A DNA stretch of 64,000 nucleotides from Enterobacter bugandensis. GTDB taxonomy: Bacteria; Pseudomonadota; Gammaproteobacteria; Enterobacterales; Enterobacteriaceae. A program made the position numbers and the translations under genes. Below the pieces are notes generated by a model. It made no database searches. It saw nothing but the letters and a program-made list of their open reading frames with translations, and was not told the DNA's origin. Within the stretch, counting starts at the first letter, position 1; every line of letters begins with the position of its first letter. The stretch lies in contig NZ_LT992502.1 of NCBI RefSeq assembly GCF_900324475.1, forward strand, positions 3,038,001 to 3,102,000, written 5' to 3'. Positions 34,143-42,927 of this stretch are shown here, piece after piece.

Positions 34143-35609
34143 TCATTTTTGCGTCGTTGAAATACATTGCTTTTTATATTCTTTAATAGTTTTCTGGTAA
34201 ATATAATAGCTTAACTTAGGTATACGTTTCAAATTCTTATCATCGAAATCGACACCAATTATTCCAAACCTATTTTTGTAACCCCATAACCATTCGAAAT
34301 TATCGAGCAAGCTCCAAAATAGATAGCCCTGAATATCCAATCCTTCCTTTTTTGCATTCATAACGGCAGTAACATGTCTCTTGAGATAGTCTGCTCTCAA
34401 CTTATCAGAAATGACCCCTTCCTTAAGTTTTTCATCAGCTAAACCAAAACCTGCACCATTCTCAGTAATAATGAAGGTAGGATGAGCATATTCGGCATCA
34501 ATCTTTTTCATCATTGTAACCAACGCCTCAGGAGAAACAGGTCCGTTGACGGATGGTTTTTTATCTGGGTTAGGGACATTACCTATTTCAAACGGTTCAG
34601 ATTTATCATGCCTAACCAATGTTGGACCATAATAATTTACGCCGATGAAATCAGGTTTTCCTTGGGTAATCAATTGCATATCTTGAGATGTGGGCTTAAA
34701 TTTAGGATATGCTGATTGATACATTTTCAATACTGAATCTGGATATTTTCCCTTATATAGAGCATCGAGAATCCAGTTGTTGTGGAGATCGTTACATAAC
34801 TGCTCAGTAGTACTATTTGGATGTCCATTATCGATGCAAGGAGATAAGTTTAACGCAATGCCAATACGTCCATCATATTTAGCCTTATGGTAATTACGTA
34901 CCACCATCGCATTTGCAATCAAAAGGTTGTGTAATGCTACCGCTTGTTTTCCACGAGACGCTACGGACAAAACGTCACGGTATCCGTCTGGTTTTTTTTC
35001 AATGAGATTTGCTGCAAGGGGTTCAAGAGTAAAAACATAGCCTTCAGGCTCATTAAAGGTAATAAAATTATGACTTTTATTACCAAAATTCTCAAAAATA
35101 ACTTGCGCAAATTTTTCGAACCACACTGGTGATTCAGGGTTAGACCAACTACCTTTTTTATAAAGCGCTAATGGCATGTCCCAGTGGTAAAGTGTAATCA
35201 CCGGCTCAATATTAGCTTCTTTTAAGTCAGCAATAAGTTGGTTGTAATATTCTAATCCCTTTTTATTTACCGTTACACCGTCAGGCATGACCCTGGACCA
35301 GGATATGGAGAAGCGGTACGAATTGACACCTAATTCTTTCATGAGTTGTATATCTTTTAGATAGACATCCCGAGAAATTTGATTGGCTGCAACATCTCCA
35401 TTTTCAACGGTACCAATAGTATATTTTGTTACTTCATTATGAGTAAAATAATCCCAGTTTGAAGGACCCTTTCCACTCTCATTCCAGCCACCTTCAACCT
35501 GGTAAGATGAGGATGCCGTGCCCCAGAGAAAATCACATTGCTGTTTTTCACCAGAGAATGCAGGAGGTAAAAGAAGCGCAGAGGTAAGGAAAAAATGTTT
35601 TGCTTTCAT
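34143..35609 (-). CDS. Exported GH1-family beta-glycosidase
   Basis: Glycoside hydrolase family 1 enzyme of 488 residues, near full length for the family. Both catalytic glutamates are present: the acid/base Glu187 in TFNEPEG and the nucleophile Glu383 in ITENGAG. The aglycone/core motifs FLWGTASSSYQVEGG, SWSRVMPDG and WSLLDNFEW are intact. Unlike most bacterial GH1 enzymes, it starts with a Sec-type signal (KAKHFFLTSALLLPPAFSG), so it should act in the periplasm or outside. Four Cys (25, 258, 272, 482) could form disulfides there. It is the last gene of the O-antigen operon, 57 bp after rmlA. Beta-glucosidase, galactosidase or fucosidase activity is possible; the natural substrate is unknown. 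A weak hairpin near 34120-34133 is the only terminator candidate after it. Confidence 0.9.
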   Translation of the reverse strand: MKAKHFFLTSALLLPPAFSGEKQQCDFLWGTASSSYQVEGGWNESGKGPSNWDYFTHNEVTKYTIGTVENGDVAANQISRDVYLKDIQLMKELGVNSYRFSISWSRVMPDGVTVNKKGLEYYNQLIADLKEANIEPVITLYHWDMPLALYKKGSWSNPESPVWFEKFAQVIFENFGNKSHNFITFNEPEGYVFTLEPLAANLIEKKPDGYRDVLSVASRGKQAVALHNLLIANAMVVRNYHKAKYDGRIGIALNLSPCIDNGHPNSTTEQLCNDLHNNWILDALYKGKYPDSVLKMYQSAYPKFKPTSQDMQLITQGKPDFIGVNYYGPTLVRHDKSEPFEIGNVPNPDKKPSVNGPVSPEALVTMMKKIDAEYAHPTFIITENGAGFGLADEKLKEGVISDKLRADYLKRHVTAVMNAKKEGLDIQGYLFWSLLDNFEWLWGYKNRFGIIGVDFDDKNLKRIPKLSYYIYQKTIKEYKKQCISTTQK

Positions 35610-35666
35610 TTTATAATCAAAACCTGATAGCTATTAAGGGTATGATATTGTTAATTTTATGAATCG

Positions 35667-36539
35667 CTATTTGCTATTTTTTATTAAATTGAGCAAATAC
35701 TGGCCGTAATTGGTCTTGCTCATTTCATTCCCGTAGGTCAGGACCTCACTCTCAGTGAGCCAACCGTTACGGTAAGCAATTTCCTCCAGGCAGGCGATTT
35801 TGAACCCTTGTCGCTTCTCAATAGTATGAATAAATTGTGATGCTTCGATTAAACTGTCATGGGTACCGGTATCGAGCCATGCAAAGCCTCGTCCCAGTAA
35901 TTCTACCTGAAGATTTCCCTGTTCGAGATACATCTCATTCAGCGTAGTAATTTCAAGTTCACCGCGTGCTGATGGTTTAACGCGTTTTGCCATATCAACC
36001 ACGTTTGCATCATAAAAATATAGGCCAGTAACAGCCCAGTTGGATTTAGGTGCAGCTGGTTTTTCTTCTATACTTAATGCCTTGAAGTTTTCATCAAACT
36101 CTACAACACCAAAACGCTCTGGATCCATTACCTGGTAGCCAAAAACAGTAGCCCCGGCATTACCTGAAACAACCGATTCAAGTTTCCTACCAAAACTCTG
36201 CCCGAAGAAAATATTATCACCTAATACTAAGGCACATTTATCACCAGAGATAAACTCTTCACCAATAATGAATGCTTGCGCAAGGCCATCAGGAGACGGC
36301 TGAATTTCATAGGACAAATTAATTCCGAAACGACTACCATCTCCTAACAAACGTTTAAAAGAAGGCAGATCTTCAGGTGTTGTGATTAAGAGAATATCAC
36401 GGATACCCGCAAGCATAAGCACCGACATTGGATAATAAACCATAGGTTTATCATAAATGGGTAAAAGTTGTTTAGAGACTCCACGTGTAATTGGGTGTAA
36501 ACGTGTTCCTGAACCGCCAGCAAGAATAATACCCTTCAT
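35667..36539 (-). CDS. rfbA: Glucose-1-phosphate thymidylyltransferase RmlA
   Basis: Makes dTDP-glucose from Glc-1-P and dTTP, the first step to dTDP-6-deoxyhexoses. It has 290 residues. The nucleotidyltransferase signature [20 protein letters not shown] is at residues 8-27, with [10 protein letters not shown] (metal Asp) near 110 and [20 protein letters not shown] near 165. It sits near the distal end of the O-antigen operon, far from rmlB and rmlC, whereas these genes usually travel as rmlBDAC. Confidence 0.96.
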   Translation of the reverse strand: MKGIILAGGSGTRLHPITRGVSKQLLPIYDKPMVYYPMSVLMLAGIRDILLITTPEDLPSFKRLLGDGSRFGINLSYEIQPSPDGLAQAFIIGEEFISGDKCALVLGDNIFFGQSFGRKLESVVSGNAGATVFGYQVMDPERFGVVEFDENFKALSIEEKPAAPKSNWAVTGLYFYDANVVDMAKRVKPSARGELEITTLNEMYLEQGNLQVELLGRGFAWLDTGTHDSLIEASQFIHTIEKRQGFKIACLEEIAYRNGWLTESEVLTYGNEMSKTNYGQYLLNLIKNSK

Positions 36540-36587
36540 TCTACTACCTCAATACTCTTAAGCTAAATTAGAATTAATATCTTTCAA

Positions 36588-37598
36588 TTAAACAACATCT
36601 TTTCTGATATCAGTTGAGCACAATGTTTTTACCCATGAGTCTACGCTATAACGCGAAATTGCATCCGTATGCTTTTCATCATACGGGATATCAAAAAAAG
36701 CAGAGTCTATATAAATATTTTTGCGGTCTATAAAATAAAAATTTTCAGATGCATAAAAGTCGTAGTCCTTAACTCTGCTATTAGTAGTTATGAACTTCCT
36801 CTTTAGAGGTAAGCATTCTATTGTTCTCATCGTCAAACCTGTCTGCCGGGGATGCTGGATGTCAAGCACAGCATCAGCACCAGAGAAGAATGACGCAATC
36901 TGTTTTTTATTTCTAGAGCGAAGTGTAAAACTAAAGAGTCTGTATTTAATGACATCTTTTATATTGGTAAGAATAAAACCAGCCAATACAACAATAGAAG
37001 GAAAATAAAGCACAAACCTTAAATCATATTCATTTTTATATTTCTCATAAATTTCCCCTAATAGCTTGTATCTGTCACTATGTACGGTACCGAGGAATGC
37101 AATACTTGGCTTAACGTTCTTTGCTGTTTTTCTTGTCGCTGTGCTTACAAAATCAGGGGAATAAAACAATGGCAAATGATCCATAAAATCATATTCTCGA
37201 GCATCATTATCATCAAAGGTAAACACTCGGTCAAATAAGTTTAGATACTCCTGAATATGAGGATAATTTTTAATAGAATCCCACGCGTAGTAAATGAATT
37301 GAGCACTCTTATATTTATTTTTGAATTTAAGAAGATTTTTTCTATCGAGAGACTCACCTTTAAGCACTATAACATAGTCGTAATCATCTCTTGTTTGAAG
37401 CAATATCCTCTCAAAATACGCGTCTGAAATGCGTTTAAGGAAATTATTATCTTTCCAGAGCCTAAGTAAAATTTTAAAAAAGACGTTATTAAATGGCTTT
37501 TCATCGAAATAATCAACGGTGGCACCGGCTCGCCTTAATCCATCAGATATTTCGGTTTCATAATTAAAAAAGCGAGGACATAAAAACAGCACTTTCAT
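36588..37598 (-). CDS. Putative glycosyltransferase (GT-B, CgeB-like)
   Basis: A 336-residue cytosolic or membrane-associated protein in the O-antigen operon. It resembles the CgeB/DUF3880-type glycosyltransferases: an N-terminal Rossmann-like domain starting MKVLFLCPRFFNYE, a central FIYYAWDSIKNYP strand (near residue 105) followed by FDRVFTFDDNDAREY, and a C-terminal part with GADAVLDIQHPRQTGLTMRTIECLPLKRKFITT (residues about 245-280). That last segment matches the nucleotide-sugar-binding Glu region of GT-B enzymes. The donor and acceptor cannot be told. It is AT-rich and starts two bases before the acetyltransferase stop. Sure that it is a transferase-like enzyme, less sure of family. Confidence 0.7.
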   Translation of the reverse strand: MKVLFLCPRFFNYETEISDGLRRAGATVDYFDEKPFNNVFFKILLRLWKDNNFLKRISDAYFERILLQTRDDYDYVIVLKGESLDRKNLLKFKNKYKSAQFIYYAWDSIKNYPHIQEYLNLFDRVFTFDDNDAREYDFMDHLPLFYSPDFVSTATRKTAKNVKPSIAFLGTVHSDRYKLLGEIYEKYKNEYDLRFVLYFPSIVVLAGFILTNIKDVIKYRLFSFTLRSRNKKQIASFFSGADAVLDIQHPRQTGLTMRTIECLPLKRKFITTNSRVKDYDFYASENFYFIDRKNIYIDSAFFDIPYDEKHTDAISRYSVDSWVKTLCSTDIRKDVV

Positions 37599-37599
37599 T

Positions 37600-38136
37600 T
37601 TAAATACTCTTCTTCACAATGGCCGGAATGCCTACAAGTAGCACATTGTCATCACAGGAATGCATTACAACAGCGTTAGCCGCGACAATAACATTGTCAC
37701 CAATTCGAATACCACCAAGAACCTTAGCCCCAGATGCAATTACTACATTATCACCTAAAACAGGGCGATTAGCGTGATTGAATGGAATATCGATATTTTT
37801 CGCACCCAGCGTAACTTGCTGGTATATTGTTGCGTTAACACCAATTTTAGATGCGCCAATAACAATACCCTGCGAGTGTGGTATAAAAAAACCACCACCT
37901 ATTTCGCAGTTTGACGCAATTTCAACCCCAAAAACAATAAAATTTATTAGCGAAAAAATCTTTCCTAAAACAGGGATTCTTTTCTTATAGCAAAAATGAC
38001 TCATGCGGTATAAAATAACTGGAGTCATTTTCATTCCGATAAAAGCTGAAATTATACCTAAAAGAGAAACTTTTGATTTATTACGCCCACTCAGTTTGTA
38101 ATATCTCCGTACATCTTCCTTAACTAACTCAAACAT
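37600..38136 (-). CDS. CysE/LbH-family O-acetyltransferase
   Basis: A 178-residue left-handed beta-helix acetyltransferase of the serine-acetyltransferase type. An N-terminal helical part with a hydrophobic stretch precedes hexapeptide repeats from about residue 75 (IASNCEIGGGFFIPHSQGIVIGASKIGVNATIYQQVTLG split by a short loop). The catalytic His is likely in FIPHSQG, and the loop near IDIPFNHANRPVLGD is as in CysE relatives. In an O-antigen operon it most likely adds an O-acetyl group to a sugar of the repeat, though serine acetyltransferase-like names are common for such proteins. It overlaps wzy by eight bases. Confidence 0.8.
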   Translation of the reverse strand: MFELVKEDVRRYYKLSGRNKSKVSLLGIISAFIGMKMTPVILYRMSHFCYKKRIPVLGKIFSLINFIVFGVEIASNCEIGGGFFIPHSQGIVIGASKIGVNATIYQQVTLGAKNIDIPFNHANRPVLGDNVVIASGAKVLGGIRIGDNVIVAANAVVMHSCDDNVLLVGIPAIVKKSI

Positions 38137-39277
38137 TAGGATGACTCCCTGTAAATATTTTAATTCTCACAAGAACAAGAGTTACAATAAAAAGTAAGAA
38201 ATATGTCTGAATAAAAAATAAATTATAAAAGCCACTAAATATTGCGCACTGCATTGCAATCGCATAAGGAAATAAACTAAAACGATATGACTTTAGCAAA
38301 TTCTTGTAGGCAATACTGAAAAGCAGAAGTAAGCATGTAACCACAATTAGGGAGCCCGCGATGCCAAGATCGGGCATTAGCTTTTCAAACATTGTTGAAA
38401 CGTTGGCATTATCATCTACTAATGCCATGGTATCGTGGAATCCTAAATCACTATAAATGAGATTTCGGATAACACTGGGGAAAAGATCCTGGAAGCTTGT
38501 AAAATCGTATACCGGCACTATATCCGCAAAGTTATAGGCAAGATTTGCAAGACCCGCAGTAACATAGACATAAAACCATGTAAATCCTGAAGGCAGACTC
38601 GACAAAAATTGGCCTTGTGGTGACAACAAATATTGATACGGATTTTCTGCGCCCCTGATATCTCCTACTGCTCCAAAAAGTAGAACTATTGTCACAACTG
38701 ACAATACAGTATAAACAAACATCTTTTTCGTGAATTTTTTATAAATAAAGAATAAAAAGAATATTTCTACGAGACCAGACATCAGAATACCACGTCTGAA
38801 GACCAGCATTTCCCAGATGCTCATTAACAGAATTACCAGAAGTATACTTTTCCGTTTTGATAAAAGAAAATGATAATATAGTGACGGAAAAACAAAAAGG
38901 AATAGCATATTAACTATCCCATGATATGTTGGTATGCCGAACTCGGTATAGTTATAGCCGCCCCTAAATTGCATAATCATTGGGATCCCACCAGCAACAA
39001 CCACATCAGGTATTATTGCAAAGCACCAAATGATGAGCCATATTTTAGTCGCTCGCCAGGATGGCATAATATCTTTAAGACGAACATGATTAATACTGCC
39101 AGGAGTGATAAATGGAAGTGAAAAAATCAACCCCAGAACAACATTGATTGACAAAAACACCATCATCTCACTTGAGAGAGGGCTAATATTAGTCGTCAAT
39201 CCAAGCGAATATAAGAAAATTGTAAACAACCAAATTGAAGCATATACAAACCCTGGGGACAATAAAAAAATACTCAT
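38129..39277 (-). CDS. wzy: O-antigen polymerase Wzy
   Basis: Very hydrophobic 382-residue protein with about ten to eleven TM helices and one large periplasmic loop (about residues 205-290, containing DIRGAENPYQYLLSPQGQFL), the topology of Wzy polymerases. RRGILMSG and the GDIRG segment carry the arginines typical of the oligosaccharide repeat-unit polymerase family. It would join lipid-linked O-units at their reducing ends in the periplasm, with length set by WzzB. It is the only polymerase-like gene in the operon. Primary sequence is poorly conserved in the family, so the call rests on topology, motif and context. Confidence 0.85.
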   Translation of the reverse strand: MSIFLLSPGFVYASIWLFTIFLYSLGLTTNISPLSSEMMVFLSINVVLGLIFSLPFITPGSINHVRLKDIMPSWRATKIWLIIWCFAIIPDVVVAGGIPMIMQFRGGYNYTEFGIPTYHGIVNMLFLFVFPSLYYHFLLSKRKSILLVILLMSIWEMLVFRRGILMSGLVEIFFLFFIYKKFTKKMFVYTVLSVVTIVLLFGAVGDIRGAENPYQYLLSPQGQFLSSLPSGFTWFYVYVTAGLANLAYNFADIVPVYDFTSFQDLFPSVIRNLIYSDLGFHDTMALVDDNANVSTMFEKLMPDLGIAGSLIVVTCLLLLFSIAYKNLLKSYRFSLFPYAIAMQCAIFSGFYNLFFIQTYFLLFIVTLVLVRIKIFTGSHPNV

Positions 39278-39278
39278 T

Positions 39279-40253
39279 CTACATCCTCAGCTGTCGAAGT
39301 CTTCCACCTTCAATATATGAAAGTGCCAATACGACTTTATATACAAAATCGGGTATTTTAATCGTTTTTGAATCTAATTTATCACACAAGCAGAGCAGAA
39401 TTTTTCGTGTCGTTGTTATTGGAAGAATATGTATAGCCTTTATGAGTAGTTTACTAAGGAGTTTTGTATCTTCCAACATCACTTCGTAAGATGAAAAGAG
39501 ACTGTCCTTCACGCATTCCGGATGTTTTTCTTTCAAAACAGGGAAAGATTTTGACGCATATACAACCATTCTTTCCGAAGCTCTGCGCAAAGTTGGGGTA
39601 TCACTGTCTTCTGCTCTTGCATCGGGTAAAAAATAAAAGTCATACTTTGCTTTTGAAACTCGGATGCCAAGTTCCTCATCTTCACAGCCGTAATGATAGA
39701 AAGTTTCATCAAAACCGCCAATTGTGTCAATTATATCACGCGTCAGGATAATGCCGTCACTTGCGAAGAAACGAGTGCTTATAACTCCTTCAGGCATGTT
39801 ACGCGCCCCCAAATAACGACTGTCAAAATAGCGGAGGTAATTGCTGGTGTTGAGTCTGGCGGGATCGATTCGTATGTTAATTCTGGCTGCTGTATAGCTC
39901 TTATCATGGAAAAACGAAACGATCTTTTTTAATGCGTTAGGTTCAAGCAGATTGTCGATATCAATAAACATTATCAACGAATTTGTCGCGAGAGAAATAC
40001 CCACGTTACGGGAAATTGCCCTGCCAGAATTTATTTGGTTCCTGTGGAATAAAAAATTTATCTTATCTTTAAACGCTTCCGCATACGAGCCTGCGATTTC
40101 TGCAAGTGAAATTGGGCTACAATCGTCAATAAGGATTAATTCGACAAGGTTGTTTGGATAATCAATATTCAGTATAGCATCCATGAAGCGCTTAACTTTC
40201 GATGGTTCACAGTAAGCAGGGACCACTATTGAAATCTTATCATTGTACTGCAC
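39279..40253 (-). CDS. Family 2 glycosyltransferase
   Basis: A 324-residue GT-A enzyme. The start KISIVVPAYCEPSKVKRFMD, the LILIDDCSP strand (near residue 40) and the INSGRAISRNVGIS block followed by LIMFIDIDNLLEPNA (metal-binding D-x-D near residue 97) define a GT2 fold. GGFDETFYHYGCEDEELGIRV near residue 190 gives the ED catalytic-base motif. It would add a sugar to the lipid-linked O-unit at the cytosolic membrane face. The donor is unknown. It overlaps wzx by 14 bases and precedes wzy. Confidence 0.92.
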   Translation of the reverse strand: MQYNDKISIVVPAYCEPSKVKRFMDAILNIDYPNNLVELILIDDCSPISLAEIAGSYAEAFKDKINFLFHRNQINSGRAISRNVGISLATNSLIMFIDIDNLLEPNALKKIVSFFHDKSYTAARINIRIDPARLNTSNYLRYFDSRYLGARNMPEGVISTRFFASDGIILTRDIIDTIGGFDETFYHYGCEDEELGIRVSKAKYDFYFLPDARAEDSDTPTLRRASERMVVYASKSFPVLKEKHPECVKDSLFSSYEVMLEDTKLLSKLLIKAIHILPITTTRKILLCLCDKLDSKTIKIPDFVYKVVLALSYIEGGRLRQLRM

Positions 40254-41499
40254 TAATGCACCTCGTAGAATAAATTATATTAAAGGCGTAGACTACTGCT
40301 AAACCGATGACGATGTTACTCACCCCCATATAATGGAAAATGGCAGGAACAATAGCCACTACCAGGCAGAAGGCTATTAACCACTTAATAGCTAATTTTT
40401 TTAACTGCTTCATTCTAATTAGAACCATACTGAGCAACTGATCTATAGCTAATATTGGTGTTAACCAGACAAATGTTTTTAAATAACTATATGCGTAAAC
40501 GAGTTTTGCACCATAAAGGACGTGAATAATCATGTCGGCAAGAATTGTTGTAAACAGTGCGCCAGCACAGGTTACTGAAAGCGTAGCGAAAATACAGAAC
40601 GGCAATTTTCTTTTTATTGTTGTAATATCAATAAATTTAAATATAAAAATTGGTGCGATTGCCTGAACAAACAGAATACATATTGCATACCAGTTATCGA
40701 CTAACTGAAGTGCTGCTGCATAGTTCGAATACGTTTCTCCAGAAATTTTTCCTTCGAGATATACTCGATCAAATTTCATGGTGACCTGCTGCATAATCAA
40801 ACAAAACCATACGGCGACACCAATCTTAAAATACGAAAAAATCTCAGAATCAACCTTCACGAATTTAAATCCTGTAGCTTTTCTGAAAGTATAAAAGATA
40901 AAGCCACAAGGTAAAAGTGATTCTATAACCCATGCCACCCAAAGATAATTTATTGGCAATTGATTCCTTACACCAATATAAATGACAATGAGTTTAATTA
41001 TTGCAGCGAACATCAGCACGAGGCAAGGTAACTTGAGACGAGCCTGGCTTTGGTACCATGTTAAACCTACAATAAAAGTTTCTCGTAATGCAACAGATAT
41101 GGCCAAACCAATAATGAACTGTCTGGACAGTCCACTGGCAGCAAAGATTCCCCATGCCACCATGCACAATGCAACGAAAACTCCTGCCGCTAGACGCAAT
41201 AAAATCACGTTGCTCATAGTGGAGTTTATTTTTGATGGTGCATCCAGCAATTTAGGAATAACCACCTCAGCCCCACAGATCCATGTGCCTGTCATGAATA
41301 TAGCCAGAATAACGAGAGAATATTGCCAGCTACTGAAATCACCAAAATTATAATGATTTATCAATAATCTGTTAATAATAATAATGATAACGAGTTGAGT
41401 GATTCTCTCGAGGCTAAGATAAAAAAAGTTCACAAAGACTTTTCTTTTATCTTCATCCGCCACATTTTTTTTAATGGCTGATAAGAAAAAATTAGACAT
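40240..41499 (-). CDS. wzx: O-antigen flippase Wzx
   Basis: Polytopic 419-residue protein with about twelve hydrophobic segments, of the polysaccharide-transport (MOP) superfamily. The N-terminal segment with VNFFYLSLERITQLVIIIIINRLLI matches the first helix of Wzx-type flippases. It would move the undecaprenyl-linked O-unit to the periplasmic face. It is the only flippase-like gene in the locus. The start overlaps the SDR gene by eight bases. Confidence 0.88.
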   Translation of the reverse strand: MSNFFLSAIKKNVADEDKRKVFVNFFYLSLERITQLVIIIIINRLLINHYNFGDFSSWQYSLVILAIFMTGTWICGAEVVIPKLLDAPSKINSTMSNVILLRLAAGVFVALCMVAWGIFAASGLSRQFIIGLAISVALRETFIVGLTWYQSQARLKLPCLVLMFAAIIKLIVIYIGVRNQLPINYLWVAWVIESLLPCGFIFYTFRKATGFKFVKVDSEIFSYFKIGVAVWFCLIMQQVTMKFDRVYLEGKISGETYSNYAAALQLVDNWYAICILFVQAIAPIFIFKFIDITTIKRKLPFCIFATLSVTCAGALFTTILADMIIHVLYGAKLVYAYSYLKTFVWLTPILAIDQLLSMVLIRMKQLKKLAIKWLIAFCLVVAIVPAIFHYMGVSNIVIGLAVVYAFNIIYSTRCISAVQ

Positions 41500-42310
41500 C
41501 TGTCATATTCTTTTTAAAGTTATCGATCATAATTTCTATATCAGACAATACATTTTTATAGACATGGCCGAACTCATTTATAGTTCTGGTATTATCCGTA
41601 GGAGGGAAATACTCACCTTTGAAACCTTCATGCCATTTGATCGTACAGCCAGTTTTACTTGCAATTAAATCTGCAATATCAGATGCTTTGGTATTTACAC
41701 CAGAAGCAATGTTATAGATCTGATGTTCATTCTTACGGCTGATGAGGTAAATCATTTCTGCAACATCCGTAACTGAAACATAATCTTTTGCATATGCAGG
41801 CGCAACATACATATCAATATGTTTATTCGAAATTGCATTTCTTATTATGCTTGGCAGGAATAACTTACTTTTTAACGCCAAACCGTAAACGTTACTAGGT
41901 CTGACAATAATCGTATCTCGGCTGCTTTTAAGGCATAACTCTTCACTTACCAGTTTAGTAAGGTTAAAAAGTCTTCGGTTATCGCTGCTGCATACCGTAA
42001 GATTATCATTTTCCGACGCGCTATCTTGTTCCATATATACGCGCGTTGATGAAATATAGATTAATTTCGAGAACTCAGCGCGTTCCAAAATTGATGCCAG
42101 CAACTCGGTGTTTGATTTATATACATCAAATGGTGTGTTTGCACAATCACCATTGCCAGCAGCATAGATGACAATGCCCAGATCTCTATCAAAAAGAGTC
42201 TCATCATCGCGTGGCGGGACTTCAACTTTTTCCCCCTTAGCCAGAAGGTTTTCCACGATTTCACTACCAATGAAACCACGTCCACCGATCACTGTATAAT
42301 GTGCTTTCAT
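41492..42310 (-). CDS. Extended SDR, candidate dTDP-4-keto-6-deoxyhexose reductase with altered catalytic Tyr
   Basis: NAD(P)-binding SDR of 272 residues. The nucleotide turn is GGRGFIG (9-15) and the Ser strand YISSTRVY (85-92). The expected Tyr-x-x-x-Lys pair reads FNLTK (Phe115, Lys119), and the codon is plainly TTT, so the catalytic Tyr is missing. Its ATG overlaps the rmlC stop (ATGA), so it is translated directly after RmlC. As no RmlD is present, this enzyme is the natural candidate to reduce the RmlC product to dTDP-L-rhamnose or dTDP-6-deoxy-L-talose. The Phe makes the activity doubtful. It may instead be an epimerase-like or inactive partner. Confidence 0.75.
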   Translation of the reverse strand: MKAHYTVIGGRGFIGSEIVENLLAKGEKVEVPPRDDETLFDRDLGIVIYAAGNGDCANTPFDVYKSNTELLASILERAEFSKLIYISSTRVYMEQDSASENDNLTVCSSDNRRLFNLTKLVSEELCLKSSRDTIIVRPSNVYGLALKSKLFLPSIIRNAISNKHIDMYVAPAYAKDYVSVTDVAEMIYLISRKNEHQIYNIASGVNTKASDIADLIASKTGCTIKWHEGFKGEYFPPTDNTRTINEFGHVYKNVLSDIEIMIDNFKKNMTDV

Positions 42311-42846
42311 AACGTTTTCTTATACTCAGCGAGTGTAATTAATTTGATGTCTTTTTCAGAGAGGAGTGGTGATGTTATCGGCCAGTCAATGGCAATATCC
42401 GGATCATTCCAGATAATCCCACCTTCATCCTTTGGATCGTAAAAATCAGTACACTTATAGTGGAAATCGGCATAATCGCTTAATACGCAGAATCCATGGG
42501 CAAACCCAGGAGGAACGTACAACTGGTTATTCTTCTCGCCTGAAAGAAGTACACCAACATATTGGCCAAACGTATCAGAATCTTGGCGAAGATCCACTGC
42601 AACATCATAAACTTCACCGCTGATTACGCTAACTAATTTACCCTGAGGCTTCGTTTTCTGGAAATGCAGTCCACGTAGAACATTTCGACTCGAACGTGAG
42701 CGATTATCCTGTACAAAAGTACCTTTAATTCCTGCATCTTCATATTTTTCTTTATGCCAGGCTTCAAGAAAAAAACCGCGAGAATCACCAAAAACCTTAG
42801 GCTCAATGATCACACAATCTTTTAAAGGTGTTTGAATTACGTTCAT
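42307..42846 (-). CDS. rfbC: dTDP-4-dehydrorhamnose 3,5-epimerase RmlC
   Basis: Cupin-fold enzyme converting dTDP-4-keto-6-deoxy-D-glucose to the L-lyxo isomer. The ATG at 42846 with an AAGGA site gives 179 residues. The family blocks are present: PKVFGDSRGFFLEAWH (substrate phosphate-binding Arg), VLRGLHFQKTKPQGKLV (catalytic His) and VPPGFAHGFCVLSDYADFHYKCTDFY (catalytic Tyr region). It overlaps the following SDR by four bases. It lies between the WbpM-like gene and the SDR. Confidence 0.95.
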   Translation of the reverse strand: MNVIQTPLKDCVIIEPKVFGDSRGFFLEAWHKEKYEDAGIKGTFVQDNRSRSSRNVLRGLHFQKTKPQGKLVSVISGEVYDVAVDLRQDSDTFGQYVGVLLSGEKNNQLYVPPGFAHGFCVLSDYADFHYKCTDFYDPKDEGGIIWNDPDIAIDWPITSPLLSEKDIKLITLAEYKKTL

Positions 42847-42927
42847 TATAAATCCTTCGGTGGGAAAGAATCTCTTTCCCATCTACTTTGTGAGTTAATT
42901 TCAGATTTTGGTACTGACTTAAAATAC

